This document shows positions 1 through 5,507 of a stretch of 8,719 nt of DNA, piece after piece. How positions within the stretch are numbered: position 1 is the first letter of the stretch; the number at the start of each line of letters is the position of its first letter. The stretch covers positions 1 to 8,719 of the forward strand of contig JBFWTJ010000164.1 in assembly GCA_050247895.1 (NCBI GenBank). Direction: 5' to 3'. Origin of the DNA: CAVPEW01 sp050247895 (lineage in GTDB: Bacteria > Actinomycetota > Acidimicrobiia > Acidimicrobiales > VFJN01). A model generated the notes under the pieces. The model worked only from the letters and a program-made list of their open reading frames with translations. It searched no databases and had not been told where the DNA came from. The position numbers were made by a program, and so were the translations under genes.

Positions 1-2
1 GC

Positions 3-191
3 GGTCCCGGCGCGGCCTTCTACCGCGTCGAGCGGATCGAGGACCCCGCCGCCTTCAAGGTCCGGTACCGGGCCGAGCTCGACGCCGCCCCGTGGGATCC
101 GGTCGAGCGGGCCCGCATCGTGGACGAGGCTCGGCGGGCCTACGCGCTCAACATCGGCGTGTTCGCCGAGCTGGGCGCCGAGCTGGGCTGA
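3..191 (+). CDS. Heme oxygenase, C-terminal fragment (5' end outside window)
   Basis: This is the last 62 residues of a biliverdin-producing heme oxygenase, which opens the heme ring with O2 and reductant to give biliverdin, CO and iron; in bacteria this usually serves iron acquisition. What is seen is FYRVERI, then an FKVRYRAELDAAP helix, then RARIVDEARRAYALNIGVF and ELG just before the TGA stop. From memory this follows the C-terminal helices of HmuO-type enzymes (FYRF..I, YK..YR..L, EA..AF..N..VFADLG). The heme-ligating histidine lies in the N-terminal part, outside the window, so activity cannot be judged. The gene converges on the metallopeptidase gene with only 20 nt between the stops, so the two are separate transcription units. 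Family is fairly sure; the specific subtype is not. Confidence 0.82.
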   Translation, partial: GPGAAFYRVERIEDPAAFKVRYRAELDAAPWDPVERARIVDEARRAYALNIGVFAELGAELG

Positions 192-202
192 TCCCCGACC
201 CG

Positions 203-226
203 GCCGCCGCGCTACGCCGTGGCGGC
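203..226 (+). terminator. Candidate hairpin terminator between convergent genes
   Basis: The + strand can fold a 9-bp stem pairing 203-211 with 218-226 (GCCGCCGCG with CGTGGCGGC, one G-U pair) around a 6-nt loop, beginning 12 nt after the heme oxygenase stop. The loop contains the TAG stop of the opposite-strand metallopeptidase. There is no U-run, so this would be the U-less hairpin type often proposed in actinobacteria. On the minus strand the G-U pair becomes an A-C mismatch, so it would work better for the heme oxygenase transcript. Folding is by eye only. Confidence 0.4.
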
Positions 227-1150
227 GCGCCCGGCGCCGACCAGGTGGCGCCAGATGAGCTCCAGCTTCTCCACCGTGCGGGGCGACGGCGCGAACGGGT
301 AGGCGTCGGGCAACCCCATGCTGCGGTTGAGCTCGTTGAGGGCCACGCTCAGCTCGATCCACCGCTCGTAGAGGAAGCGCAGGTCGAGCGCGGCGATCGG
401 CCCGGCCCAGTGGACCAGGCCGTGGGTCCGGGCCGTGCCCAGCGTCCCGGTGATGTGGAGCAGGTGGGCGAAGGACTCGGCGTGGTCCTCCCAGGGGTGG
501 GCCGCGGCGTAGTGGGAGACGTGCTCGGCCGCCCACGACCCGTCGTCGGGCGTGGCGTAGTGGCGCTCCAGCGCCTCGGCGTAGGGCACGGTCTCGTCGC
601 CGAAGGCGGCCCGGAACTCGACCAGGTCGAAGGTCACCCCGACGTGGGCCGCCCAGTACCAGTGGCCGAGCTCGTGGCGGACGTGGCCCAGCGGGCTCCG
701 GTAGGGCTCGCCCAGGCTCGTGCGCACCGCCTCGAGGTGGCTGGGGTCGGCCTCGGCCGTGTCGAGGGTGATGAGCCCGTCGTCGTGGCCGATGGTCACC
801 GGCGCCTCCGGCGACCCGGCCCGCAGGTCGAACCGCAGCACCGGCGGGCGGTCCAGGTCGACGCCGAAGCCGACGAGCTGCCGCAGCGCTCGCCGCTTGG
901 CCTCCTGGAAGCGGGCCCGGGCCTCGGTCGGGCCGTGGTCGATGTCGAGGCGGCACGACCGGCACCAGCCGTCGTCGCCCGCCGCAGCCCAGTTGCAGCC
1001 CTCCACGGTGGCCCGGTTGGCGCAGGGCACGGCGTCGGCGACGAAGGCGTCGGCCCCCACGTCGAAGACCAGCGCCGCGCCGCAGGCCACGCAGGCCAGG
1101 TTGTCGAAGTAGACGGCGTGGCCGCAGACCGGGCAGCTCAGCGCGTCCAT
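212..1150 (-). CDS. Putative zinc-binding metallopeptidase with N-terminal zinc ribbon
   Basis: A 312-residue protein. The N-terminus carries eight cysteines: CPVC (6-9) and CVAC (20-23) form a zinc-ribbon-like pair, followed by C43, C52 and CRSC (63-66), which could form a second metal site. The C-terminal half has a gluzincin-type motif HELGH (159-163) followed by WYW, and downstream EDHAESFAHLL, whose Glu225 is the likely third zinc ligand. This layout matches the family annotated as putative zinc-binding metallopeptidase (DUF2248 / Peptidase_Mx type), whose substrates are unknown to me. No signal peptide or membrane segment is seen, so it is probably cytoplasmic. The ATG at 1150 is preferred because GGGGAAGG (1159-1166) sits 8 nt upstream; an in-frame GTG at 1183 would overlap the preceding stop but has a weaker ribosome site. 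It follows the UGSC-partner gene by 26 nt and is probably cotranscribed, though its functional link to that pair is unproven. Confidence 0.85.
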   Translation of the reverse strand: MDALSCPVCGHAVYFDNLACVACGAALVFDVGADAFVADAVPCANRATVEGCNWAAAGDDGWCRSCRLDIDHGPTEARARFQEAKRRALRQLVGFGVDLDRPPVLRFDLRAGSPEAPVTIGHDDGLITLDTAEADPSHLEAVRTSLGEPYRSPLGHVRHELGHWYWAAHVGVTFDLVEFRAAFGDETVPYAEALERHYATPDDGSWAAEHVSHYAAAHPWEDHAESFAHLLHITGTLGTARTHGLVHWAGPIAALDLRFLYERWIELSVALNELNRSMGLPDAYPFAPSPRTVEKLELIWRHLVGAGRAATA

Positions 1151-1176
1151 GCCGAGGGCCTTCCCCGTCGCCGGGC

Positions 1177-2229
1177 TCAGCACACCTCGTCGAGGACGAC
1201 GGGCCGCGACACCGCCGAGTTCGAGTGCGAGCCGGCACCCCAGGGGGGCATGACGAACGAGTAGAAGCCCGGCCCGCCGGCCACGACGAGCAGCAGCCGG
1301 TCCTCGTCGGCGATGGCCTGGACCTCGTCGTCGGGGTCGCCGAAGATCAGCGGCGAGGGGTTGTGGGCCAGCAGGTCGCCCCGCCGGGCCGTCGTGGCCG
1401 CCCGCAACCGCTCGATCACGTCGTGGCGGTCGAGCCCGGCGTCGGCCAGCACCCGGGCGTGCTCGGGGTTGAGGCACACCACGGTGGTCCCGCCCGGCGC
1501 GTAGAGCGTGTTGGACCCGACGTTGGCGATGGTGCCGGCCAGCAGGTCGAGGAGCCGGTCGGCGAGGTGGGGGTCGTCGGCCACCAGCATGCACATGACC
1601 GAGTGGGGGGCCTCGACGCCGGCCACGGTCACCGCGCTCTCGTCGGCGGTGAACCCACGCGTGGTGTGCAGGGGGGCGAAGGGGCTCTCCTCCTCGGCCT
1701 CGGCCAGGCAGTAGGTGAACTTGCTGCCGTGGCCGAGCACGGCCATGTCGCCCACGCCGGGACGGGCGCCCCCGATGTTCATCAGCACCAGCCGCAGGGC
1801 CCGCCCGATGGTGGCGTTGGCCCTGTGGCCCGGGCCCAGCGCCCCGAAGCCCGACGCGATCGCGCACGCCCGGCGGGCCGGGCCGTTGACGATCAACAGC
1901 GGGGCCAGCCCGTGGGTCGTGGCCTGGACCTCGTGGAGGTCGAAGGCCTCGTCGGTGACGGCCCGCACCGCGGCGAGCACGACGGGGAACGCGTCGGGCA
2001 GGCAGCCGGCCATCACCGCGTTGACGGCGATCTTCTCCACGGTCGCGGCCGCGCCGGACGGGCCGATGGTGGCCAGGACCAGGTCCGGGTCGAGGCCACC
2101 GGCCAGGACCATCCGGTCGACCCGCTCGGGCGTGGGCACCACCACCGGCAGGCCGTCGGTCCACGACGCGGCGTGGAGGGCCTCGACGGCGGCCTCCTCG
2201 CTGGGCGCCGAGCGCAGCGCGGTGCTCAC
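1177..2229 (-). CDS. Conserved protein of unknown function, UGSC-associated
   Basis: A 350-residue soluble protein with no signal peptide or clear membrane helix. I know this sequence type as a conserved hypothetical protein often found beside UGSC-family proteins; I do not know a demonstrated activity. Conserved-looking blocks are WTDGLPVVVPT (23-33), EKIAVNAVMAGC (65-76), APLLIVNGP (109-117), GPGHRANATIGRA (132-144) followed by LMNIGGARPG (149-158), FTYCLAEAEEESPF (171-184) and, near the end, MPPWGAGSHSN (327-337). Cysteines lie at 76, 122, 174, 213, 252 and 350, the last being the C-terminal residue. The start is the GTG at 2229, which overlaps the UGSC stop codon as GTGA, implying translational coupling; an ATG at 2262 would give 11 extra residues but a 37-nt overlap. 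The tight coupling suggests a heteromeric complex or consecutive enzyme steps with the UGSC protein (inference). Confidence 0.82.
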   Translation of the reverse strand: MSTALRSAPSEEAAVEALHAASWTDGLPVVVPTPERVDRMVLAGGLDPDLVLATIGPSGAAATVEKIAVNAVMAGCLPDAFPVVLAAVRAVTDEAFDLHEVQATTHGLAPLLIVNGPARRACAIASGFGALGPGHRANATIGRALRLVLMNIGGARPGVGDMAVLGHGSKFTYCLAEAEEESPFAPLHTTRGFTADESAVTVAGVEAPHSVMCMLVADDPHLADRLLDLLAGTIANVGSNTLYAPGGTTVVCLNPEHARVLADAGLDRHDVIERLRAATTARRGDLLAHNPSPLIFGDPDDEVQAIADEDRLLLVVAGGPGFYSFVMPPWGAGSHSNSAVSRPVVLDEVC

Positions 2230-2786
2230 GAGCGGAGCAGGCCGACCACGTCGGCCAGGCACCCCCGGGCGATCTCGGCCATCCGCTCGGGCGTGGTGCG
2301 GGCCACCGGGTGGGGCAGGACCACGCGGGGCACCGCGCTCATGCCCGAGGAGCGGGCGACCACGCCGGCGGCGTCGGCGAACACCTCGGTCACCAGGGCC
2401 ACGGTCGGGACGCCGGCCCGGGCCAGCTTCACCGCGTCGCGCACGGTGCCCGAGGTGCAGCTCCCGCAGTGCCCGTAGGCCGTGACGACGCCGTCGGCCG
2501 AGGCCCGTACGACCTCGACCTCCTCGTCGGTGAGCACGACCGAGGGGTTGGCCTTGGCGTGGCGGAACACCTCGACCTCGGGGTGGGCGGCGCGCAGCAC
2601 CTCCTCGAAGCGGTCCAGGAAGGGGACCGAGTCCGGGAAGCTGTTGGCCACCAGGGCCAGGCGGCCGGGGAACGAGGCCATCGACAGCTCGTAGGGGTCG
2701 TCGGGCACCAGGACCCCGCCCTCGGGCGTGTGGTACCAGACGGTCCCGGCGCCGGTGGCCGGCTCGACGGTCAGCGTGTCGCTCAT
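2226..2786 (-). CDS. UGSC-family protein, cysteine variant (CGSC)
   Basis: A 186-residue cytoplasmic protein of the UGSC family, named for a Sec-Gly-Ser-Cys motif in its selenoprotein members. Here the motif is AYGHCGSCTSGT with Cys107 and Cys110; codon 107 is TGC (complement of 2466-2468), one base away from the selenocysteine codon TGA. The order is a variable N-terminus (1-35), a strand segment RLALVANSF (42-50), a helix FLDRFEEVLRAAHP (56-69), a further block around VFRHAKANPSV (73-83), the CGSC motif at a strand-helix turn, and VPTVALVTEVFADAA (126-140). A CxxC pair at the start of a helix suggests thiol redox or a thiol-bound intermediate, but no activity is known to me. Start ATG 2786 is supported by GAGAGGAG 6 nt upstream; an upstream in-frame ATG near 2855 would add 23 residues. 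It is first in the minus-strand unit, coupled to the partner gene by a 4-nt overlap and divergent from the MFS gene. Confidence 0.85.
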   Translation of the reverse strand: MSDTLTVEPATGAGTVWYHTPEGGVLVPDDPYELSMASFPGRLALVANSFPDSVPFLDRFEEVLRAAHPEVEVFRHAKANPSVVLTDEEVEVVRASADGVVTAYGHCGSCTSGTVRDAVKLARAGVPTVALVTEVFADAAGVVARSSGMSAVPRVVLPHPVARTTPERMAEIARGCLADVVGLLRS

Positions 2787-2792
2787 GCGCTG

Positions 2793-2800
2793 CTCCTCTC
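2793..2800 (-). promoter_or_regulatory. Strong ribosome binding site deciding the UGSC gene start
   Basis: On the minus strand GAGAGGAG lies 6 nt before the ATG at 2786. This is the best Shine-Dalgarno match in the minus-strand unit and favours this start over the ATG near 2855, whose GAGGGA is about 9 nt away but which would add a proline/arginine-rich tail that does not look like part of the fold. Confidence 0.75.
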
Positions 2801-2973
2801 CCGCGTGCCGCCGTGGCGACGGCAGATCCCCCGGGCGCGACGGTAGCGGATCCATGGTCAGGGTTCCCTCGGTTGGCGACCTGTCGCCGGTCGCCGGACG
2901 GCGCAATAGGGTCGTGACGTCCAGGTCCGAGGCGGGAAACAAAGCGCCGTCACACTGCCGCCAGCTTCCGGCC

Positions 2974-2980
2974 CGGAGGG
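2974..2980 (+). promoter_or_regulatory. Ribosome binding site of the MFS gene
   Basis: CGGAGGG ends 8 nt before the ATG at 2989. A competing site AGGAG (2995-2999) sits only 4 nt before an in-frame GTG at 3004, which would remove five residues; the ATG has the better spacing. Confidence 0.55.
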
Positions 2981-2988
2981 CCGCGTCG

Positions 2989-4272
2989 ATGGACAGGAGA
3001 GACGTGCAGGAGACGAACGAGGTGGTGGGCGCCAGCCCGGTGGAAGCCCCCGAGCCGACGCTGCGGTCGCTCATCGCCACCGTCTACCTGCCGACGATCA
3101 TCTTCTCGATCGGCCAGGGCGCGGTGATCCCCATCGTGGCCCTGGCCGCCCGCGACATCGGCGCCTCGATCGCGGTCGCCGGCGCCACCGCGGCCCTGCG
3201 CGGCATCGGCACCATGGTCTTCGACGTCCCGTCGGGCAAGCTCGTGGCCCGCTTCGGGGAGCAGAAGGCGATGGTGGTCGCCACCGCCCTGCTCATCGTC
3301 TCCCTGGTCGGCTGCGTGGCCAGCCCCTCGGTCGCCGCCTTCGCGGTCTTCATGTTCCTGATGGGGTGCGCCTGGTCGGTGTGGTTGCTGGCCCGGCTCA
3401 CCTACGTGAGCGACGTCATGCCCAACCACCTGCGGGGCCGGGCCCTGTCGACGCTGGGCGGCGTGCAGCGCATCGGCAACTTCATCGGCCCCTTCGCCGG
3501 TGCGCTGGCCATCTCGCGCTGGGGCATCGACGGCGCCTACTACGTCCACATCGCGCTGGCCGTGGTCGGGTGCCTCGTCCTCTACCTGCTGCCCGAGCCC
3601 TACACCCCGACCCGACCGGTCGGTCACGCCCAGATGAAGGTCGTCCGCATCGTGCGCGACCACCGGCGCACGTTCCTGACCGCCGGCGTCGTGGCCGGGG
3701 TGGCCGGCATCCTGCGCTCGGCCCGCGAGGTCGTCATCCCCCTGTGGGGCGTCCACATCGGGCTCGACGCGGCCCAGGTCAGCCTGATCTTCGGCATCGC
3801 CGCCGCCCTGGACATGACCCTCTTCTACCCGGCCGGCGTGGTGTCGGACCGGTGGGGGCGGCGGGCCGTGGCCGTCCCCTGCCTGGGGATCCTGTCCCTC
3901 GGCCTCTTCCTGCTCCCCCTCACCCACGGCTTCACCACCCTCCTGCTGGTCTCGCTGCTGCTGGCCTTCGGGAACGGCCTGGGCAGCGGGATCGTGCTCA
4001 CCCTGGGCTCGGACTTCGCGCCCAAGACGGGCCGGCCCGAGTTCCTCGGCGTGTGGCGCCTGGTGGCCGACATCGGCACCGCGGGCGGGCCGCTCCTGCT
4101 GGCCGGGACCGAGGCGCTGGTCTCGCTGGTCGCGGCGTCGGTGGTGGTCGGCTCCGTGGGCCTCTTCGGGGTCGCGGTCGTCCTGCTCTGGATGCCCGAG
4201 CCGATGCGGCGCCGGCCCGAGGAGCTGGCCCCGGCGACCGACGAGGTGCTGCCGGCCCAGGCCACCGCCTGA
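2989..4272 (+). CDS. MFS transporter, 12-helix type
   Basis: A 427-residue inner-membrane carrier of the major facilitator superfamily, using an ion gradient or substrate exchange to move a small molecule. The N-terminal ~27 residues are polar, then hydrophobic segments begin at 28-54 and alternate to about 402, compatible with 12 helices. A degenerate motif A is seen after helix 2 (DVPSGKLVARFGEQ, 79-92) and a better one in the second half after helix 8 (AGVVSDRWGRRAV, 282-294). GPFAGALA (167-174) in helix 5 resembles the antiporter motif C of drug/proton exporters, so efflux is somewhat more likely than uptake. The central loop (about 203-228) is basic and the C-terminal tail from 403 is charged. 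It is transcribed divergently from the UGSC unit and is followed 142 nt later by the GntR gene. Substrate cannot be read from the sequence. Confidence 0.88.
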   Translation: MDRRDVQETNEVVGASPVEAPEPTLRSLIATVYLPTIIFSIGQGAVIPIVALAARDIGASIAVAGATAALRGIGTMVFDVPSGKLVARFGEQKAMVVATALLIVSLVGCVASPSVAAFAVFMFLMGCAWSVWLLARLTYVSDVMPNHLRGRALSTLGGVQRIGNFIGPFAGALAISRWGIDGAYYVHIALAVVGCLVLYLLPEPYTPTRPVGHAQMKVVRIVRDHRRTFLTAGVVAGVAGILRSAREVVIPLWGVHIGLDAAQVSLIFGIAAALDMTLFYPAGVVSDRWGRRAVAVPCLGILSLGLFLLPLTHGFTTLLLVSLLLAFGNGLGSGIVLTLGSDFAPKTGRPEFLGVWRLVADIGTAGGPLLLAGTEALVSLVAASVVVGSVGLFGVAVVLLWMPEPMRRRPEELAPATDEVLPAQATA

Positions 4273-4353
4273 CGGCGGGGTCAGAAACGGCCCAGCCTCC
4301 GGTCAGGTCGACGTGGACCTCCGTTCACGCACCTTTCGCGCTGCGTAACGGGC

Positions 4354-4376
4354 GGGACACGGACCGTCCCTAGCCT
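4354..4376 (+). promoter_or_regulatory. Candidate promoter/operator before the GntR gene
   Basis: In the 142-bp spacer between the MFS and GntR genes a symmetric element GGGAC...GTCCC (4354-4358 and 4366-4370) encloses the odd-centred palindrome ACGG-A-CCGT (4359-4367). It is followed directly by TAGCCT (4371-4376), a TANNNT-type -10 hexamer 38 nt before the ATG. No clear -35 is present at 17 nt. An operator beside the -10 would fit autoregulation, which is common in GntR regulators, but it does not match the GT-N-TA-N-AC type consensus I recall for HutC-like sites. A weaker dyad, AGGTC-gacgtg-GACCT, lies at 4305-4320. Confidence 0.28.
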
Positions 4377-4414
4377 TCGGGGCACGGAGGCAACGGGAGC
4401 ACGGGAGCCGAGCC

Positions 4415-5230
4415 ATGAAGTTCCAGCCACCTGCGGGGTTCGTCCACCGACCCGGGCGCCAGCGCCGCACCATGCGGGTGCAGACCTCGCCCCGCCGGGC
4501 CCACGAGCTGATGCGGGCCTCGATCCGCAGCGGCTTCGTGTCCCGTGACCACCGCCTCGTCGAGGCGGACCTGGTGAAGTCGCTGTCGACGAGCCGCAAC
4601 GCCGTGCGCCAGGCGCTCCAGATGCTGGCCGACGAGGGGCTGGTGGCCCGGGCCCCCCGCCGGGGCACCAGCGTGGCCGTCTCCATGGTCCGCATGACCC
4701 TCGACCAGCACGACGCCATCGACCGGATCCCCACCGCGCCCGAGCGCGAGGGCGGCCCGGCCTTCTCGGCCCGGCTCCTGGAGCGGCGCATCGTGCCGGC
4801 CACCCCGTACATCCGGCGGCGGATGGGGCGCGACGAGCCCGACGTGCAGATGTACGAGCACCTGGTGAGCGTGCACGGCGAGCCGATCCAGGTGCGCGTC
4901 GGCTACGTGCCCCTCGGCTTCGACGCCGGTGACATCCACCCGAACGAGGCCAACCGGGCCCGGGCCTTCCAGCTGCGCTTCGGCCGGGAGCTGGGCTCGA
5001 GCGAGGACGCCATCGAGGCGGTGGCCTGCGAGGCCCGCACGAGCAAGCTCCTCGGCGTCCCGACGGGCTCGCCCGTCCTGCTGCGCGAGACGCTGCTGAC
5101 GGACTCGTCCGGCGTGGCCTGGGAGCTGAGCTTCCGGTACAACCGGGGCGACCGCGTGTCGCTGTGCGCGAGCTACGACGCCTCCGGCAGCGGCGGCATC
5201 GAGCGGCTCCAACCCGGCGCCTTCGGCTGA
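4415..5230 (+). CDS. GntR-family transcription regulator, HutC type with UTRA domain
   Basis: A 271-residue DNA-binding regulator. Residues about 28-88 form the winged helix-turn-helix: LVEADLVKSLSTSRNAVRQAL is the recognition region (48-68), followed by MLADEGLVARAPRRGTSV (70-87) with the wing. Residues about 115-253 look like a UTRA ligand-binding domain, with MYEHLVSVHGEPIQVRVGYV (146-165) and GVPTGSPVLLRETLL (214-228) at the usual places. Members of this class bind small metabolites that release them from DNA. The ~25-residue basic N-terminal extension before the HTH is longer than usual. GGGAG (4403-4407) sits 7 nt before the ATG. It precedes the ABC importer operon by 277 nt on the same strand, so it is the most likely local regulator of that importer (inference). 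Its ligand is unknown. Confidence 0.87.
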   Translation: MKFQPPAGFVHRPGRQRRTMRVQTSPRRAHELMRASIRSGFVSRDHRLVEADLVKSLSTSRNAVRQALQMLADEGLVARAPRRGTSVAVSMVRMTLDQHDAIDRIPTAPEREGGPAFSARLLERRIVPATPYIRRRMGRDEPDVQMYEHLVSVHGEPIQVRVGYVPLGFDAGDIHPNEANRARAFQLRFGRELGSSEDAIEAVACEARTSKLLGVPTGSPVLLRETLLTDSSGVAWELSFRYNRGDRVSLCASYDASGSGGIERLQPGAFG

Positions 5231-5231
5231 C

Positions 5232-5319
5232 CCCGCGGTCCGCGGGCCCGGGCCGCGCCCCGGGTGCGGGCGCCCGCCTGCCGGCGCGCGCCGGGGACCG
5301 CCCGACCGCCCCGGCGGTC
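5232..5319 (+). terminator. Cluster of GC-rich hairpins after the GntR gene, possible terminator
   Basis: Immediately after the GntR stop come CCCGCGG-T-CCGCGGG (5232-5246), CCCGGG-N6-CCCGGG (5247-5264), the perfect palindromes GCGGGCGCCCGC (5266-5277) and CCGGCGCGCGCCGG (5281-5294), and GACCGCC-CC-GGCGGTC (5304-5319), with an alternative 5' arm at 5296-5302. None is followed by a U-run. The likeliest role is a composite U-less terminator insulating the regulator from the importer operon; a role as protein-binding sites is also possible. Confidence 0.4.
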
Positions 5320-5495
5320 GTCGCCACTGGCTCGATCGGTCCGTCGCGACGGCCCCGGCCGGGACGGCCCGGAGGCGCGAACCGGCGCAATCCATTGATG
5401 ACCGAGAGGAACAGGCGACGAAACATCGGGGTGCCATCGTGCGCCAACCCCGCTCCCCGGAGATCCGTCGATCGAGGGGCAGCACCGACGAAATC

Positions 5496-5501
5496 GGGAG
5501 G
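5496..5501 (+). promoter_or_regulatory. Ribosome binding site of the first ABC gene
   Basis: GGGAGG lies 6 nt before the GTG at 5508 and fixes that codon as the start. An earlier in-frame GTG at 5439 lacks such a site and would add an arginine-rich, non-homologous 23-residue leader. Confidence 0.75.
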
Positions 5502-5507
5502 CTGCAG

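Larger units (their letters stand above)
2787..2988. promoter_or_regulatory. Divergent promoter region between UGSC unit and MFS gene
   Basis: This 202-bp spacer must hold the start signals for both directions. It contains an inverted repeat GGCGAC-CT-GTCGCC at 2875-2888, a directly repeated GTCGCCG at 2883-2889 and 2890-2896, and a second inverted repeat GCCGT-GGCG-ACGGC at 2810-2823 in the UGSC leader. A TANNNT-like hexamer TAGGGT (2907-2912) could be a -10 for the MFS gene, but I see no matching -35. The AT-richer stretch at 2936-2944 (GAAACAAAG) lies between these and the MFS start. Operator function is a guess from symmetry and position. Confidence 0.45.
5231..5507 (+). promoter_or_regulatory. 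Upstream region of the ABC importer operon
   Basis: This 277-nt spacer has two parts. The first, to about 5370, is extremely GC-rich and packed with palindromes, including CCGTCGCGACGG (5341-5352) and CCCGGCCGGG (5354-5363) beyond those in the hairpin cluster. The second (about 5376-5440) is clearly less GC-rich (for example GCGCAATCCATTGATGACC), which is where a promoter would be expected. TTGATG (5395-5400) is a possible -35 but no -10 follows at proper spacing, so I cannot place a start site. Confidence 0.35.

Noticed and set aside
92..1264. Long + strand open frame across the metallopeptidase region
   Set aside because: It is an antisense shadow: an Arg/Gly/Val-rich translation with no domain, opposite a gene with zinc-ribbon and HELGH motifs. 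High GC suppresses stop codons.
1151..2164. Upstream extension of the metallopeptidase frame to about 650 residues
   Set aside because: The extra part is the out-of-frame shadow of the partner gene; the real start at 1150 has its own ribosome site and zinc ribbon right after it.
2466..2468. Selenocysteine insertion at the UGSC motif
   Set aside because: The codon is TGC, not TGA, and the frame is open, so no recoding is needed and no SECIS element was sought further.
1225..2478. Long + strand open frame across the UGSC-partner region
   Set aside because: Low-complexity Gly/Arg/His/Val translation lying opposite two well-patterned genes; no ribosome site.
2950..3927. Minus-strand frame opposite the MFS gene
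   Set aside because: The Asp/Gly/His/Arg-rich product has no hydrophobic or domain pattern, whereas the + strand frame gives 12 clean membrane helices.
4305..4320. AGGTC-gacgtg-GACCT as terminator of the MFS gene
   Set aside because: The stem is only 5 bp with no U-run, and it is too weak to call a terminator; noted only as a minor dyad.
5395..5426. Promoter TTGATG ... AAACAT before the importer operon
   Set aside because: The spacing of 20 nt and the poor -10 (three of six matches) make this no better than chance.
5439..5507. Earlier GTG start at 5439 for ATPase 1
   Set aside because: No ribosome site; the added residues are basic and unlike the family, while the GTG at 5508 has GGGAGG at ideal spacing.
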